A DNA stretch of 64,000 nt from Christiangramia sp. OXR-203. GTDB taxonomy: Bacteria > Bacteroidota > Bacteroidia > Flavobacteriales > Flavobacteriaceae. The position numbers and the translations under genes are program-made. The notes beneath the pieces are model-generated. The model was not told the origin of the DNA and did not search any database. It worked only from the letters and a program-made list of their open reading frames with translations. Positions 25,125 through 37,146 of the stretch are shown here, piece after piece; position 1 is the first letter of the stretch, and each line of letters begins with the position of its first letter. The stretch is taken from positions 868,001-932,000 of the forward strand of contig NZ_CP139698.1 of the NCBI RefSeq assembly GCF_034372165.1. Reading direction: 5' to 3'.

Positions 25125-25676
25125 ATGGCTGAAGCAAAGGAGAAAAAGTGGTATGTGGTTCGCGCTGTAAGTGGACAGGAAAATAAAGTTAAGGACTATA
25201 TAGAGAAAGAAATTGCTCATATGGGTCTTGAAGATTTCGTGGACCAGGTTCTTGTGCCTACTGAAAAAGTAATACAAATTCGTAACGGGAAAAAAGTAAA
25301 CAAAGAAAGAGTTTATTTTCCTGGTTATGTAATGATTCAAGCTAATATCAGCGGTGAGATTCCTCACATTATCAAAGGAATTAATGGCGTTATTGGTTTT
25401 CTAGGTGAAACTAAAGGGGGAGACCCGGTGCCACTTAGGAAATCTGAAGTGAATAGAATGCTAGGAAAGGTAGATGAGCTATCTGTGAAGACAGATAATG
25501 TTGCAATTCCATTCACAATAGGAGAAACAATCAAAGTTATCGATGGTCCGTTTAATGGTTTCAATGGAACTGTTGAAAAGATCAACGAAGAAAAGCGTAA
25601 GCTTGAGGTGATGGTTAAGATTTTCGGAAGAAAAACACCATTAGAGTTAAGTTATATGCAAGTAGAGAAAGTATAA
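25125..25676 (+). CDS. nusG: Transcription termination/antitermination factor NusG
   Basis: 183 residues: NGN domain from KWYVVRAVSGQENKVKDYIE (about 7-26) to about 110 and a KOW domain near 130-165 (VIDGPFNGFNGTVEKIN). It couples RNA polymerase to the ribosome and to Rho. Slightly long linker between the domains, as usual in Bacteroidota. The 76-base gap to rplK is AT-rich with no clear terminator, so the ribosomal genes may be continued from here. Confidence 0.97.
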   Translation: MAEAKEKKWYVVRAVSGQENKVKDYIEKEIAHMGLEDFVDQVLVPTEKVIQIRNGKKVNKERVYFPGYVMIQANISGEIPHIIKGINGVIGFLGETKGGDPVPLRKSEVNRMLGKVDELSVKTDNVAIPFTIGETIKVIDGPFNGFNGTVEKINEEKRKLEVMVKIFGRKTPLELSYMQVEKV

Positions 25677-25752
25677 AAAATTACTGTTACATATATTTTT
25701 TGATAGTTTTTTCAGCTTCCACTCAATAAACTATCATTTAAAAATTTGAAAA

Positions 25753-26190
25753 ATGGCAAAAGAAGTAAGTAAAGTTGTAAAACTACAAGTTCGCGGAGGT
25801 GCTGCTAACCCATCACCACCAGTTGGACCTGCTTTAGGTGCTGCCGGAGTGAACATCATGGAATTCTGTAAGCAATTCAATGGTAGAACTCAGGATAAGC
25901 AAGGAAAGGTACTTCCAGTAGCAATTACTGTTTATAAGGATAAGTCTTTTGATTTTGTGATCAAAACACCACCTGCAGCAGTGCAATTGATGGAAGCGGC
26001 AAAGACTAAAAAAGGTTCAGGTGAGCCGAACAGAAAAAAAGTAGCTAGTGTTTCTTGGGATCAGGTTAAAGCGATTGCAGAAGACAAAATGCAGGATCTT
26101 AACGCATTTACTGTAGAATCTGCAATGAAAATGGTTGCCGGAACAGCTCGTTCGATGGGAATAACTGTAAAAGGTGAAGCACCGTTTTAA
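25753..26190 (+). CDS. rplK: 50S ribosomal protein uL11
   Basis: 145 residues. [20 protein letters not shown] at the N-terminus and the C-terminal rRNA-binding domain ([20 protein letters not shown]) are standard. It binds the GTPase-associated centre of 23S rRNA together with L10 and L7/L12. Followed by rplA after 19 bases. Confidence 0.98.
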   Translation: MAKEVSKVVKLQVRGGAANPSPPVGPALGAAGVNIMEFCKQFNGRTQDKQGKVLPVAITVYKDKSFDFVIKTPPAAVQLMEAAKTKKGSGEPNRKKVASVSWDQVKAIAEDKMQDLNAFTVESAMKMVAGTARSMGITVKGEAPF

Positions 26191-26209
26191 TCCAAAAAGA
26201 AATTAGAAA

Positions 26210-26908
26210 ATGGCAAAATTAACTAAAAAGCAAAAAGAAGCTCAGGGAAAAATCGAGAACGGTAAAACGTACACGGTTGCTGAAGCGTCTGCTTTGATAA
26301 AAGATGTTACCAACGCAAATTTCGATCCTTCTGTAGATCTTGCAGTTCGTTTAAACGTAGATCCACGTAAAGCTAACCAAATGGTTAGAGGTGTTGTAAC
26401 TCTTCCGCATGGAACAGGTAAGGACGTTAAAGTTCTTGCGCTTGTCACTCCAGATAAGGAAGAAGAAGCAAAAGAAGCTGGTGCAGATTTCGTTGGATTA
26501 GATGAATACCTTGAAAAAATCAAAGGTGGTTGGACAGATGTTGATGTGATCATCACTATGCCTAGCGTTATGGGGAAACTTGGACCACTAGGACGTGTCC
26601 TTGGACCAAGAGGGCTTATGCCTAACCCAAAGACCGGTACAGTAACTATGGATATTGCTAAGGCAGTATCTGATGTGAAGGCCGGTAAGATCGACTTTAA
26701 AGTTGACAAAACAGGAATTGTACACGCTGCAATTGGAAAAGCGTCTTTCGATGCTGAGAAGATCGCAGGTAATGCAAGAGAATTATTAACTACGCTGGTA
26801 AAATTGAAGCCTCAGGCATCTAAAGGTCTTTATATAAAGAGTATTTATATGACTAGTACCATGAGCCCGAGTGTAGAGATAGATACTAAAAGGTTTACTG
26901 AGCAATAA
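26210..26908 (+). CDS. rplA: 50S ribosomal protein uL1
   Basis: 232 residues. [20 protein letters not shown] and NPKTGTVT in the middle, and the C-terminal [15 protein letters not shown], are the conserved L1 stalk segments. In many bacteria L1 represses its own operon by binding a mimic of its rRNA site; I could not confirm such a mimic here. rplJ follows after 9 bases. Confidence 0.98.
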   Translation: MAKLTKKQKEAQGKIENGKTYTVAEASALIKDVTNANFDPSVDLAVRLNVDPRKANQMVRGVVTLPHGTGKDVKVLALVTPDKEEEAKEAGADFVGLDEYLEKIKGGWTDVDVIITMPSVMGKLGPLGRVLGPRGLMPNPKTGTVTMDIAKAVSDVKAGKIDFKVDKTGIVHAAIGKASFDAEKIAGNARELLTTLVKLKPQASKGLYIKSIYMTSTMSPSVEIDTKRFTEQ

Positions 26909-26917
26909 TTTACGATT

Positions 26918-27439
26918 ATGACAAGAGAAGAAAAATCACAAGTTATAGAAGACTTAACTGCCCAGCTAGCCGGATTCCAAACTATCTATTTAGCTGACAT
27001 TTCTGGCCTTGACGCTGGAAGTACTTCTAACTTACGTAGAGCTTGTTTCAAAGCAGACGTTAAGTTATCGGTAGTTAAAAATACGTTGCTTGCTAAAGCT
27101 ATGGAGGCATCCGATAAAGATTTCGGAGAACTTCCTACAGTTTTAAAAGGTAACACATCAATTTTGCTTTCGGAAACTGGAAATGCTCCAGCGAAAGTAA
27201 TTAAGGATTTCAGAAAGAAATCTGATAAGCCTCTACTTAAAGGTGCTTTTGTTGAAGAAGCTATCTACGTAGGTGATGATTATCTTGAGACATTGGTTAA
27301 CATCAAGTCTAAAGAAGAAGTTATCGGGGATATCATTGGATTACTTCAGTCTCCTGCTAAAAATGTTGTTTCTGCACTTAAATCAGGTGGTGGAAAGATC
27401 GCAGGAATCCTTAAGACCCTTTCAGAAAAGGAAGGATAA
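26918..27439 (+). CDS. rplJ: 50S ribosomal protein uL10
   Basis: 173 residues. The N-terminal rRNA-binding part (TREEKSQVIEDL...TIYLADISGLDAG) and RRACFKADVKLSVVKNTLL are typical, and the C-terminal helix (LLQSPAKNVVSALKSGGGKIAGILKTL) holds L7/L12 dimers. It forms the stalk base with uL11. rplL starts 56 bases downstream. Confidence 0.97.
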   Translation: MTREEKSQVIEDLTAQLAGFQTIYLADISGLDAGSTSNLRRACFKADVKLSVVKNTLLAKAMEASDKDFGELPTVLKGNTSILLSETGNAPAKVIKDFRKKSDKPLLKGAFVEEAIYVGDDYLETLVNIKSKEEVIGDIIGLLQSPAKNVVSALKSGGGKIAGILKTLSEKEG

Positions 27440-27495
27440 TATAGTACGCACTTTTTAACAATTATAATTAAAGAACTTTTTAAAAACGATAGAAA

Positions 27496-27870
27496 ATGGC
27501 AGATTTAAAAGATTTCGCAGAACAACTAGTTAACCTTACTGTAAAAGAAGTAAACGAGTTAGCTGATATTTTGAAAGAAGAATACGGTATCGAGCCTGCA
27601 GCTGCTGCTGTAGCTGTTGCTGGTGGTGCTGCTGCTGGTGGTGAAGAAGCTGAAGAGCAAACAGAATTCGACGTAATTCTTACAGCTCCAGGTGGGTCTA
27701 AGCTTGCTGTAGTTAAACTTGTAAAAGAACTCACAGGTCTTGGTCTTAAAGACGCTAAAGCATTAGTAGATGGTGCTCCAGCTCCAGTAAAAGAAGGAGT
27801 AGCTAAAGACGAAGCAGAAGCTCTAAAATCACAATTAGAAGAAGCAGGAGCTGAGGTTGAGCTTAAATAA
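27496..27870 (+). CDS. rplL: 50S ribosomal protein bL12 (L7/L12)
   Basis: 124 residues: N-terminal dimerisation helices ([18 protein letters not shown]), an alanine/glycine-rich hinge (about 35-55) and the C-terminal factor-binding domain ([20 protein letters not shown]). Recruits translation GTPases. Codon use is highly biased. A large hairpin lies 24 bases after its stop, before rpoB. Confidence 0.98.
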   Translation: MADLKDFAEQLVNLTVKEVNELADILKEEYGIEPAAAAVAVAGGAAAGGEEAEEQTEFDVILTAPGGSKLAVVKLVKELTGLGLKDAKALVDGAPAPVKEGVAKDEAEALKSQLEEAGAEVELK

Positions 27871-27894
27871 GCTTAGCACAAGCAATATTATTTA

Positions 27895-27932
27895 GGTTTA
27901 GACCTCAGGAATTACTCCTGGAGGTCTAAACC
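27895..27932 (+). promoter_or_regulatory. rplL-rpoB intergenic hairpin
   Basis: GGTTTAGACCTC is an exact reverse complement of GAGGTCTAAACC, extended inward by CAGGA/TCCTG with one bulged base, giving about 16 paired positions around a 5-base loop. There is no clean T run. In E. coli this spacer carries an attenuator and an RNase III site, so a similar role in setting the rplL:rpoB ratio is inferred. Confidence 0.65.
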
Positions 27933-28006
27933 ATTTTGCGTATATAGAACTCAACGTTTAACAAGCGCACTATTTTTTATATAATAAATTATAATCCCGT
28001 CCATTG

Positions 28007-31000
28007 ATGTTAGCAAAGCAAACTGAAAGATTGAGTTTCTCTTCTGTTAAGAACAAGCCTGCTTATCCGGACTTTCTGGATCTGCAGATTAAGTCTTTTC
28101 AGGACTTCTTTCAATTAGAGACAAAATCAGAAGCGCGGGGAAATGAAGGTCTTTACAACACCTTCCTAGAAAACTTCCCCATTACGGACACCCGTAATCA
28201 ATTTGTACTAGAATTCTTAGATTATTTTGTGGACCCACCAAGATACTCCATACAGGAATGTATCGAACGTGGATTGACCTACAGTGTACCACTTAAGGCT
28301 AGACTTAAGTTATACTGTACCGACCCTGAACACGAAGATTTTGAAACAATCGTACAGGACGTATACTTGGGAACTATCCCATATATGACACCTAGTGGAA
28401 CTTTCTGCATTAACGGTGCTGAACGAGTAGTAGTTTCTCAGCTACACCGTTCTCCAGGGGTTTTCTTTGGACAATCTTTCCATGCAAATGGAACAAAACT
28501 TTATTCTGCTCGTGTAATTCCTTTCAAAGGATCATGGATAGAATTTGCGACCGATATCAATAGCGTTATGTACGCTTATATTGATCGTAAGAAAAAATTA
28601 CCTGTAACAACTCTTTTCCGTGCAATTGGATTTGAGCGCGATAAGGATATTCTTGAGATCTTCGACCTTGCGGAAGAAGTGAAGGTGTCTAAAACAGGAC
28701 TAAAAAAATACCTTGGTCGTAAATTAGCGGCTAGAGTACTTAATACATGGTACGAAGATTTCGTAGATGAAGATACTGGTGAAGTTGTTTCTATCGAGCG
28801 TAACGAAATTGTTCTTGACCGTGATACTGAACTTGAAAAAGATCACATAGAAGAAATACTTGAAACCGGATCTAAAACTATCCTACTTCACAAGGAGGAT
28901 AACCAGACTGGTGATTATGCGATCATTCACAATACATTACAAAAGGATCCTACTAACTCTGAAAAAGAGGCAGTAGAACATATCTACCGTCAGCTACGTA
29001 ATGCTGAGCCGCCAGATGAGGAAACTGCTCGTGGAATTATCGACAAGCTTTTCTTCTCAGATCAGCGTTACAGCCTTGGAGAAGTTGGTAGATATAGAAT
29101 GAACAAAAAACTTGGTCTAGAAGTTGAAATGGATAAGCAAGTGCTTACCAAATTAGACATCATTACCATCGTAAAATATCTTATCGAGCTTATTAATTCT
29201 AAAGCTGAGATTGATGATATTGATCACTTATCTAACCGTCGTGTTAGAACTGTAGGTGAGCAGTTATCTCAGCAGTTCGGTGTTGGTCTTGCACGTATGG
29301 CAAGGACAATCCGTGAGAGAATGAACGTTCGTGATAACGAGGTGTTTACTCCAATCGATTTGATCAATGCGAAGACATTATCTTCTGTGATCAACTCATT
29401 CTTTGGAACAAACCAGTTATCTCAGTTCATGGACCAGACGAACCCTCTTGCAGAAATCACGCACAAGCGTAGACTTTCAGCATTAGGACCAGGCGGTTTA
29501 TCAAGGGAAAGAGCAGGGTTTGAGGTACGTGATGTTCACTATACTCACTACGGAAGACTTTGTCCGATTGAAACTCCTGAGGGTCCAAACATTGGTCTTA
29601 TTTCATCACTTTCGGTTTATGCTAAAGTAAACGGAATGGGATTCATCGAGACACCATATAGAAGTGTTACTGATGGTAAGATAAATATTTCCGAAGAGCC
29701 TATTTATTTAAGTGCTGAAGAGGAAGAAGGTAAAAAGATTGCTCAGGCCAACATTCCTTTAAAGGATGATGGTACTATAAATACAGATCGTGTAATTGCA
29801 CGAATGGAAGGTGACTTCCCGGTTGTAGATCCAAATGAGATCCACTATACCGATGTTGCACCAAACCAGATATCCTCCATATCTGCATCTCTAATTCCAT
29901 TTTTGGAACATGATGATGCCAACCGTGCGTTGATGGGATCAAACATGATGCGTCAGGCTGTACCATTGTTAAGAACAGATTCTCCTATCGTTGGAACTGG
30001 ACTTGAAAGACAGGTTGCAACAGACTCTCGTGTATTGATAAATGCCGAAGGTGAAGGAGAGGTTGAGTATGTTGATGCAAACAAAATTGTGATCAAGTAC
30101 GATCGTACGGACGAAGCAAGAATGGTAAGTTTTGATGATGATTCAAAATCTTACAATCTTATCAAATTCCGTAAAACTAACCAGGGATCCTGTATCAACC
30201 TGAAACCAATCGTTAGTGTTGGGGACAGAGTTACTAAAGGACAGGTTCTTTGCCAGGGTTATGCAACCGAAGAAGGTGAGCTGGCACTTGGTAGAAACAT
30301 GAAGGTTGCCTTCATGCCTTGGAAAGGTTATAACTTTGAGGATGCGATCGTAATTTCAGAAAAAGTGGTAAGAGATGATATTTTCACCTCTATCCATATT
30401 GATGAGTACTCTCTTGAAGTTAGAGATACAAAACTGGGTAACGAAGAATTGACTAATGATATTCCTAATGTTTCTGAGGAGGCTACTAAAGACCTTGATG
30501 AGCACGGAATGATTAGAGTTGGTGCTGAAGTAAAGCCTGGTGATATTCTTATTGGTAAGATCACTCCTAAAGGAGAAAGTGATCCTACTCCAGAAGAAAA
30601 ATTATTACGTGCGATCTTTGGTGACAAAGCTGGTGATGTAAAAGATGCTTCTCTTAAAGCTTCTCCATCGCTAAGTGGTGTTGTTATCAATAAGAAATTG
30701 TTCGCAAGAGCGATTAAGGACAAACGTAAGAGAGCTCAGGATAAAGAAGATGTTGCTGCATTAGAGAAAAAGTATGATGCTAAATTCGCTAATTTAAAAG
30801 CTGAACTTATTGAGAAGCTATTCGCTATTATTGGTGGAAAGACTGCTCAGGGAGTACAGAATGATCTTGGTGAAGAAGTAATGCCGAAAGGTAAGAAGTA
30901 CACTCTTAAGATGCTTAACGCTGTAGACGATTATGCTCACTTAACTACGGGTACATGGACTACAGATGATCATCTTAATGAACTTGTAGCTGATCTTTTA

Positions 31001-31819
31001 CATAATTATAAAATCAAGGAGAACGATCTTCAGGGTAACCTTAGAAGAGAGAAATTTACCATATCTGTTGGAGATGAACTTCCATCAGGAATTCTTAAAC
31101 TGGCTAAAGTTTATATCGCTAAGAAGCGTAAACTTAAAGTAGGGGATAAGATGGCAGGACGTCACGGTAACAAAGGTATTGTTGCAAGAATCGTTCGTCA
31201 GGAAGATATGCCATTCCTTGAGGACGGGACACCAGTAGACATCGTGTTGAACCCGCTTGGGGTACCATCGCGTATGAACATTGGACAGATCTACGAAACA
31301 GTTCTTGGATGGGCTGGACAGAAGAACGGGAAGAAGTACGCAACACCAATTTTTGATGGTGCTACTATTGAAGAGATCAATGATCTAACCGACAAAGCCG
31401 GAATACCTAGATATGGTCATACTTATCTTTATGATGGTGGAACCGGGGAAAGATTTGATCAGCGTGCAACTGTTGGTGTGATCTACATGCTTAAACTTGG
31501 TCATATGATCGACGATAAAATGCATGCTCGTTCTATTGGACCATACTCACTTATTACTCAGCAACCGCTTGGTGGTAAGGCACAATTTGGTGGTCAGAGA
31601 TTTGGAGAGATGGAGGTTTGGGCTCTTGAAGCTTACGGAGCATCTAGTACTCTAAGAGAAATTCTAACAGTGAAGTCTGATGACGTTATTGGAAGAGCTA
31701 AGACTTACGAGGCTATTGTGAAGGGTGAGCCAATGCCGGAACCAGGATTGCCGGAATCTTTCAACGTACTTATGCACGAATTGAAAGGTCTAGGTTTGGA
31801 TATTAAACTTGAAGAATAA
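28007..31819 (+). CDS. rpoB: DNA-directed RNA polymerase subunit beta
   Basis: 1270 residues from ATG 28007; an in-frame TTG one codon earlier is not preferred. N-terminus [20 protein letters not shown] is the flavobacterial form. The rifampicin-binding region near residues 470-510 reads [20 protein letters not shown] with no known resistance change. The fork and C-terminal clamp segments ([31 protein letters not shown]) are intact. Catalytic core of transcription. A hairpin separates it from rpoC. Confidence 0.98.
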   Translation: MLAKQTERLSFSSVKNKPAYPDFLDLQIKSFQDFFQLETKSEARGNEGLYNTFLENFPITDTRNQFVLEFLDYFVDPPRYSIQECIERGLTYSVPLKARLKLYCTDPEHEDFETIVQDVYLGTIPYMTPSGTFCINGAERVVVSQLHRSPGVFFGQSFHANGTKLYSARVIPFKGSWIEFATDINSVMYAYIDRKKKLPVTTLFRAIGFERDKDILEIFDLAEEVKVSKTGLKKYLGRKLAARVLNTWYEDFVDEDTGEVVSIERNEIVLDRDTELEKDHIEEILETGSKTILLHKEDNQTGDYAIIHNTLQKDPTNSEKEAVEHIYRQLRNAEPPDEETARGIIDKLFFSDQRYSLGEVGRYRMNKKLGLEVEMDKQVLTKLDIITIVKYLIELINSKAEIDDIDHLSNRRVRTVGEQLSQQFGVGLARMARTIRERMNVRDNEVFTPIDLINAKTLSSVINSFFGTNQLSQFMDQTNPLAEITHKRRLSALGPGGLSRERAGFEVRDVHYTHYGRLCPIETPEGPNIGLISSLSVYAKVNGMGFIETPYRSVTDGKINISEEPIYLSAEEEEGKKIAQANIPLKDDGTINTDRVIARMEGDFPVVDPNEIHYTDVAPNQISSISASLIPFLEHDDANRALMGSNMMRQAVPLLRTDSPIVGTGLERQVATDSRVLINAEGEGEVEYVDANKIVIKYDRTDEARMVSFDDDSKSYNLIKFRKTNQGSCINLKPIVSVGDRVTKGQVLCQGYATEEGELALGRNMKVAFMPWKGYNFEDAIVISEKVVRDDIFTSIHIDEYSLEVRDTKLGNEELTNDIPNVSEEATKDLDEHGMIRVGAEVKPGDILIGKITPKGESDPTPEEKLLRAIFGDKAGDVKDASLKASPSLSGVVINKKLFARAIKDKRKRAQDKEDVAALEKKYDAKFANLKAELIEKLFAIIGGKTAQGVQNDLGEEVMPKGKKYTLKMLNAVDDYAHLTTGTWTTDDHLNELVADLLHNYKIKENDLQGNLRREKFTISVGDELPSGILKLAKVYIAKKRKLKVGDKMAGRHGNKGIVARIVRQEDMPFLEDGTPVDIVLNPLGVPSRMNIGQIYETVLGWAGQKNGKKYATPIFDGATIEEINDLTDKAGIPRYGHTYLYDGGTGERFDQRATVGVIYMLKLGHMIDDKMHARSIGPYSLITQQPLGGKAQFGGQRFGEMEVWALEAYGASSTLREILTVKSDDVIGRAKTYEAIVKGEPMPEPGLPESFNVLMHELKGLGLDIKLEE

Positions 31820-31833
31820 CATTCTGTTTTTAC

Positions 31834-31858
31834 CGGGACGTTACGGCGTCCCGTTTAA
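31834..31858 (+). promoter_or_regulatory. rpoB-rpoC intergenic hairpin
   Basis: CGGGACG (31834-31840) and CGTCCCG (31847-31853) form a 7-bp GC-rich stem with a 6-base loop, followed by only three T. Weak terminator or processing site that could tune rpoC relative to rpoB. Confidence 0.5.
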
Positions 31859-31891
31859 ACTGAATATTCACAATAATTAGCAGCAGTTATT

Positions 31892-34800
31892 ATGGCTAGA
31901 AATAATGATAAAAATACAGTACAGAGGTTTAACCAGATCTCTATAGGTTTAGCTTCTCCAGAGTCCATCCTTGCGGAATCTCGTGGTGAAGTTCTTAAGC
32001 CTGAAACGATCAATTACCGTACGCACAAACCAGAGCGTGACGGTTTGTTCTGTGAGCGTATTTTTGGTCCTGTAAAGGATTATGAGTGTGCCTGTGGAAA
32101 ATACAAAAGAATCCGATACAAAGGAATCGTTTGTGACCGTTGTGGTGTGGAAGTTACAGAGAAAAAGGTTCGTAGAGATCGTGTAGGTCACATCAACCTT
32201 GTAGTACCTGTAGCACATATCTGGTATTTCCGTTCTTTACCTAACAAAATTGGTTATTTGCTAGGTCTGCCGTCTAAAAAACTTGACATGATCATCTACT
32301 ACGAAAGATACGTAGTGATCCAGGCAGGTAATGCGACAGATGAAGAAGGAAAAGCTCTACAAAAAATGGATTTCCTTACTGAAGAAGAATATCTGAATAT
32401 TTTAGATGAACTTCCTCAGGAGAACCAATACCTGGACGATAGCGATCCAAATAAATTTATCGCTAAGATGGGAGCTGAATGCCTTATCGAGATCCTTAAG
32501 AGAATCGATCTTGACGAGCTTTCATATGAACTAAGACACAAAGCGAACAACGAAACTTCGAAGCAACGTAAAACTGAAGCACTTAAACGTCTTCAGGTTG
32601 TGGAAGCTTTCCGTGATGCGAATAAGAACAGAGAGAACAATCCAGAGTGGATGATCATGAAAGTTGTGCCGGTAATTCCGCCAGAACTTAGACCTTTGGT
32701 GCCTCTTGACGGTGGTCGTTTTGCGACTTCAGATTTAAATGATCTTTACCGTCGTGTAATTATTCGTAACAATCGTTTGAAGAGATTAATGGAGATCAAA
32801 GCTCCTGAAGTGATCTTACGTAATGAGAAACGTATGCTTCAGGAATCTGTAGATTCATTATTCGATAATACAAGAAAATCTTCAGCAGTAAAAACTGACT
32901 CTAACCGTCCTCTTAAATCACTTTCAGATTCATTGAAAGGTAAGCAGGGACGTTTCCGTCAGAACTTACTTGGTAAGCGTGTGGATTATTCAGCACGTTC
33001 TGTAATCGTTGTAGGACCAGAACTTAAAATGTTTGAGTGTGGTCTTCCGAAGAATATGGCAGCTGAGCTTTACAAGCCTTTTATCATCAGAAAACTGATA
33101 GAAAGAGGAATTGTAAAAACAGTGAAGTCTGCGAAGAAAATCATAGATAAAAAAGAACCTGTAGTTTGGGATATTCTGGAAAATGTGCTTAAAGGGCATC
33201 CGGTACTATTAAACCGTGCTCCTACGCTTCACCGTCTGGGAATCCAGGCATTCCAGCCTAAACTTATTGAAGGTAAGGCAATTCAGCTTCACCCACTTGC
33301 ATGTACTGCATTCAACGCCGATTTCGATGGTGACCAGATGGCAGTTCATTTACCACTTGGGCCAGAGGCTATTCTGGAAGCACAGTTATTAATGCTTGCT
33401 TCTCATAACATATTGAACCCTGCAAATGGTTCTCCAATTACAGTACCTTCTCAGGATATGGTCTTGGGTCTTTACTACATGACCAAACATAAGATTGGTA
33501 CGAAAGAGGAGCCAGTAAAAGGTGAAGGACTTACGTTCTATTCTGCGGAAGAGCTAGTTATTGCTTACAACCAGAAGCGTGTAGACCTTAATGCAGGTAT
33601 TAAGATTAGAACCAAAGATTTCAACGAAGCAGGAGAATTGGTCATGATGATCAAGGAAACTACCGTTGGTAGAGTATTATTTAATGAAGCAGTGCCTGAA
33701 AAGGCTGGTTACATAAATGAAGTACTTACTAAGAAATCACTTCGTGAGATTATTGGGAATATTCTAAGAATTACTAGTGTTCCTGAAACTTCAGAATTCC
33801 TTGACGAGATCAAAGGTCTTGGATATGGATTCGCTTTCCGTGGTGGACTTTCCTTCAGTTTAGGTGATATTATTATCCCTGAAGAGAAGCAATCCATGAT
33901 TGATGAAGCTAACGAACAGGTTGAAGGTATTATAGGAAACTATAATATGGGTCTTATTACCAACAACGAACGTTACAACCAGGTAATTGATATCTGGACT
34001 TCTACCAACGCAGGTCTTACAGATCTTGCAATGAAGCGTATTCGTGAAGACAAGCAAGGGTTTAACTCTGTGTATATGATGCTTGATTCTGGTGCGCGTG
34101 GTTCGAAGGAACAGATTCGTCAGTTAACCGGTATGCGTGGATTGATGGCTAAGCCTAAGAAATCTAACTCTGGTGGTGGTGAAATTATTGAAAACCCGAT
34201 TCTTTCTAACTTTAAGGAAGGACTTTCAATTCTTGAATACTTTATCTCGACTCACGGTGCTCGTAAAGGTCTTGCCGATACAGCATTAAAAACTGCCGAT
34301 GCTGGTTACTTAACCCGTCGTCTGGTAGATGTTTCACAAGACGTAATTGTTAATGAAGATGATTGTGGAACTTTAAGAGGTGTAGAAGTTAAGCCACTTA
34401 AAAAGAATGAAGAGATTGTAGAATCATTAGGAGAGAGAATCCTTGGACGTATTTCTCTACATGATGTGGTAAATCCTTCAACAGAAGAACTTATCGTTGG
34501 AACGAACGAAGAGATTACTGAAGAAATTGTAGCTAAGATCGAAGCTGCGCCAATCGAAGGTGTTGAAGTACGTTCACCACTTACCTGTGAGGCGAAGAAA
34601 GGGATCTGTATCAAGTGTTACGGTAGAAACCTTGCAACTAACAAGATCGTACAAACAGGTGAAGCTGTTGGTGTTGTTGCTGCACAATCTATTGGAGAAC
34701 CTGGTACACAGCTTACACTACGTACATTCCACGTTGGAGGTATTGCAGGTAACATTTCTGAAGACAATAAGCTTGAAGCAAGATTTGATGGTGTTGCAGA

Positions 34801-36193
34801 GATCGAAGATCTAAAAGTTGTTAAAGGTGAAGCCCCTGATGGTGGAACTGCAGACATCGTGATCTCTCGTACTGCTGAACTTAAGATTAAGGATAAGAAA
34901 ACAGGTGTTGTATTAAGTAATAACAACATCCCTTACGGTTCTCAGATCAATATCGAGAATGGCGCCAAGGTAACTAAAGGTGATGTCATCTGTACCTGGG
35001 ATCCATATAACGGTGTGATTATTTCTGAATTTGCCGGTAAAATCAAATACGAAAATGTAGACCAGGGTGTTACTTACCAGGTTGAGATCGATGAGCAGAC
35101 AGGATTCCAGGAGAAAGTGATCTCTGAATCCAGAAACAAGAAATTGATCCCAACACTACATATCTTAGGGAAGAAGGATGAAGTGATTCGTTCTTATAAC
35201 CTACCAGTAGGAGCTCACCTTATGGTGGACAACGCTGAAAAGATTGGTGTAGGTAAAATTTTGGTGAAGATTCCACGTAAATCATCTAAAGCAGGTGATA
35301 TTACCGGAGGTCTTCCAAGAGTTACTGAACTTTTCGAAGCACGTAACCCGTCTAATCCAGCTGTAGTATCTGAGATTGATGGTGTTGTTTCCTTCGGAAA
35401 AATCAAAAGAGGTAATCGTGAGATCATCGTAGAATCTAAACTTGGAGAGGTTAAGAAATACTTGGTTAAATTATCTAACCAGATCCTCGTACAGGAGAAT
35501 GACTACGTGAGAGCAGGAATGCCACTTTCTGATGGATCTATTACTCCTGAAGATATCTTGAATATTAAAGGACCAAATGCGGTACAACAGTATCTTGTAA
35601 ACGAAGTTCAGGAAGTTTACCGACTACAGGGTGTGAAGATTAATGATAAGCACTTTGAAGTTGTTGTAAGACAAATGATGCGTAAAGTAAGAATTGTTGA
35701 TCCAGGTGATACGATCTTCCTTGAAAATCAACTAGTTCATAAAGCTGATTTCATTGACGAAAACAATAAGTTATTCGGAATGAAAGTAGTTGAAGAAGCT
35801 GGTGATTCAGAAAGACTGAAAGCTGGACAGATCATTACTCCAAGAGATCTAAGAGATGAGAATTCAATTCTTAGAAGAGAGGATAAGAATCTTGCAACTG
35901 CAAGAGACGTGATCACTGCAACTGCTAATCCGGTACTTCAGGGTATTACGAGAGCATCACTACAGACTAAGTCATTCATCTCGGCTGCTTCCTTCCAGGA
36001 AACAACTAAGGTGTTGAACGAAGCTGCAGTAAACGGTAAGATCGACAAACTTGAAGGATTGAAGGAAAATGTAATTGTTGGACATAGAATTCCAGCAGGT
36101 ACAGGTATGAGAAAGTACGATAGTATTATCGTTGGTTCTAAAGAAGAATTTGACGAAATGCTTGAGAAGAAACAGGAAGTTAATTATAACTAA
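31892..36193 (+). CDS. rpoC: DNA-directed RNA polymerase subunit beta'
   Basis: 1433 residues, full length. The N-terminal zinc site is CACGKYKR...CDRCGVE at about 69-90; the catalytic [12 protein letters not shown] lies near residue 475 with the three magnesium-binding aspartates present. The bridge helix and trigger loop regions follow ([20 protein letters not shown]), and a second zinc site near 890-905 ([15 protein letters not shown]). The long C-terminal insert is typical of Bacteroidota. Forms the polymerase with RpoB. A good terminator follows the stop. Confidence 0.98.
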   Translation: MARNNDKNTVQRFNQISIGLASPESILAESRGEVLKPETINYRTHKPERDGLFCERIFGPVKDYECACGKYKRIRYKGIVCDRCGVEVTEKKVRRDRVGHINLVVPVAHIWYFRSLPNKIGYLLGLPSKKLDMIIYYERYVVIQAGNATDEEGKALQKMDFLTEEEYLNILDELPQENQYLDDSDPNKFIAKMGAECLIEILKRIDLDELSYELRHKANNETSKQRKTEALKRLQVVEAFRDANKNRENNPEWMIMKVVPVIPPELRPLVPLDGGRFATSDLNDLYRRVIIRNNRLKRLMEIKAPEVILRNEKRMLQESVDSLFDNTRKSSAVKTDSNRPLKSLSDSLKGKQGRFRQNLLGKRVDYSARSVIVVGPELKMFECGLPKNMAAELYKPFIIRKLIERGIVKTVKSAKKIIDKKEPVVWDILENVLKGHPVLLNRAPTLHRLGIQAFQPKLIEGKAIQLHPLACTAFNADFDGDQMAVHLPLGPEAILEAQLLMLASHNILNPANGSPITVPSQDMVLGLYYMTKHKIGTKEEPVKGEGLTFYSAEELVIAYNQKRVDLNAGIKIRTKDFNEAGELVMMIKETTVGRVLFNEAVPEKAGYINEVLTKKSLREIIGNILRITSVPETSEFLDEIKGLGYGFAFRGGLSFSLGDIIIPEEKQSMIDEANEQVEGIIGNYNMGLITNNERYNQVIDIWTSTNAGLTDLAMKRIREDKQGFNSVYMMLDSGARGSKEQIRQLTGMRGLMAKPKKSNSGGGEIIENPILSNFKEGLSILEYFISTHGARKGLADTALKTADAGYLTRRLVDVSQDVIVNEDDCGTLRGVEVKPLKKNEEIVESLGERILGRISLHDVVNPSTEELIVGTNEEITEEIVAKIEAAPIEGVEVRSPLTCEAKKGICIKCYGRNLATNKIVQTGEAVGVVAAQSIGEPGTQLTLRTFHVGGIAGNISEDNKLEARFDGVAEIEDLKVVKGEAPDGGTADIVISRTAELKIKDKKTGVVLSNNNIPYGSQINIENGAKVTKGDVICTWDPYNGVIISEFAGKIKYENVDQGVTYQVEIDEQTGFQEKVISESRNKKLIPTLHILGKKDEVIRSYNLPVGAHLMVDNAEKIGVGKILVKIPRKSSKAGDITGGLPRVTELFEARNPSNPAVVSEIDGVVSFGKIKRGNREIIVESKLGEVKKYLVKLSNQILVQENDYVRAGMPLSDGSITPEDILNIKGPNAVQQYLVNEVQEVYRLQGVKINDKHFEVVVRQMMRKVRIVDPGDTIFLENQLVHKADFIDENNKLFGMKVVEEAGDSERLKAGQIITPRDLRDENSILRREDKNLATARDVITATANPVLQGITRASLQTKSFISAASFQETTKVLNEAAVNGKIDKLEGLKENVIVGHRIPAGTGMRKYDSIIVGSKEEFDEMLEKKQEVNYN

Positions 36194-36213
36194 TTCCCTG
36201 ATAAGTTTATCTT

Positions 36214-36245
36214 AAAAGGCTCCGCTCACCGCGGGGCCTTTTTTA
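36214..36245 (+). terminator. Terminator after rpoC
   Basis: AAAAGGCTCCGC and GCGGGGCCTTTT form a 12-position stem (one T-G mismatch) with a 5-base loop and a run of six T. This closes the rpoBC transcription unit. Confidence 0.85.
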
Positions 36246-36253
36246 TTTATACT

Positions 36254-36261
36254 CATCTTTG
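36254..36261 (+). promoter_or_regulatory. -7-like element CATCTTTG, 4 nt before the DinB-like start
   Basis: Seven of eight positions match TAnnTTTG, ending four bases before ATG 36266. No TTG -33 element at the right distance, because that position is inside the rpoC terminator. Confidence 0.35.
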
Positions 36262-36265
36262 TAAT

Positions 36266-36718
36266 ATGAAGAAATTTATGAAAGAGATACTGCAGTATTC
36301 TCATGAAACTAACCTTGAAATCATTTCGAAATTTAACGATGGAGATCTACACTATGTGATCGCGGAAAGCTCAAAAAAACTCATTTCCCATATATTAAAT
36401 TCTCAGACCTTATGGAATAATAGAATTACTGATGGTGAAGTGATTGATATCTGGAAAGTTTGGGAACCTGAGAAATTAAAAGAGATCGAAGAGCGTAATT
36501 ATCAGACAGCCGTCGAAATCCTGGACGATAGAGAACTGGACGAAAATATATCATTCTCAGATACTAAAAATGAATCCCATCAGAATTCAATCAGCGATAT
36601 TATATTTCACGTTGTGAACCGTGCTACTTATTATCGTGGACAGATCGCTGCAGAATTCAGGGAAAAGAAGATCGAGCCTGTAAGTGCCGATTTTGTTAGC
36701 TACAAAAGAAAAGCCTAA
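36266..36718 (+). CDS. DinB-family protein
   Basis: 150 residues, all-helical. LISHILNSQTLWNNR (about 39-53) and FHVVNRATYYRGQIAAEFR (about 115-133) provide the spaced histidines of the DinB/YfiT four-helix metal-binding fold. Members include thiol transferases and damage-induced proteins; this one's substrate is unknown. A CATCTTTG element (one base off the -7 consensus) ends exactly four bases before the ATG. Located right after the rpoC terminator. Confidence 0.75.
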   Translation: MKKFMKEILQYSHETNLEIISKFNDGDLHYVIAESSKKLISHILNSQTLWNNRITDGEVIDIWKVWEPEKLKEIEERNYQTAVEILDDRELDENISFSDTKNESHQNSISDIIFHVVNRATYYRGQIAAEFREKKIEPVSADFVSYKRKA

Positions 36719-36755
36719 GCATTATTTTATATCTTATGAGCTTAAAATTTAAATT

Positions 36756-37076
36756 ATGAGTGACGACAATAAAAAGAATCAGGATAAAGGTAAGATCAAT
36801 ATAGAATTAGACGAGGCAGTTGCAGAAGGAACATATTCCAATCTCGCAATTATCAATCATTCAGTATCAGAATTTGTTGTTGATTTCGTAAATATCATGC
36901 CGGGTAGGCCTAAAAGCAAAGTGAAATCAAGGATTATCCTGACTCCGCAGCACGCTAAGCGTTTATTAAAAGCTCTTGGAGACAATATCCAACGCTTTGA
37001 GAAAGCTCATGGAGAGATCAAGGATTACGATAAAGCACCAGTGCCGCTAAATTTTGGACCAACTGGTCAGGCATAA
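36756..37076 (+). CDS. DUF3467 family protein
   Basis: 106 residues. The core (NLAIINHSVSEFVVDFVNIMPG, then KVKSRIILTPQHAKRLLKALGDN) is the conserved DUF3467 unit, a small strand-helix protein with no established role. The gene is 37 bases after the DinB-like gene and commonly sits near rpoC in Flavobacteriia, which suggests but does not prove a transcription-related role. It ends next to a long inverted repeat shared with the convergent AGCS gene. Confidence 0.8.
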   Translation: MSDDNKKNQDKGKINIELDEAVAEGTYSNLAIINHSVSEFVVDFVNIMPGRPKSKVKSRIILTPQHAKRLLKALGDNIQRFEKAHGEIKDYDKAPVPLNFGPTGQA

Positions 37077-37096
37077 TTCAGCAGAAATACTTCAGT

Positions 37097-37146
37097 AAAA
37101 AGATTTCGATGGTATGGTTTATTTTCCAGACTCTAGAAATCTTTTT
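37097..37146. terminator. Long-looped inverted repeat between convergent genes
   Basis: AAAAAGATTTC (37097-37107) and GAAATCTTTTT (37136-37146) are exact reverse complements, 11 bp, with a 28-base loop. The right arm touches the stop codon of the AGCS gene. Probably acts as a two-way terminator. Confidence 0.5.

Noticed and set aside
29400-29540. Rifampicin resistance change in rpoB
   Set aside because: The region reads as wild type at all positions that I can compare from memory.
34306-34929. Antisense frames within rpoC and other highly expressed genes
   Set aside because: Long antisense frames arise from the biased codons of rpoC; they lack promoters, and the sense protein is fully conserved.
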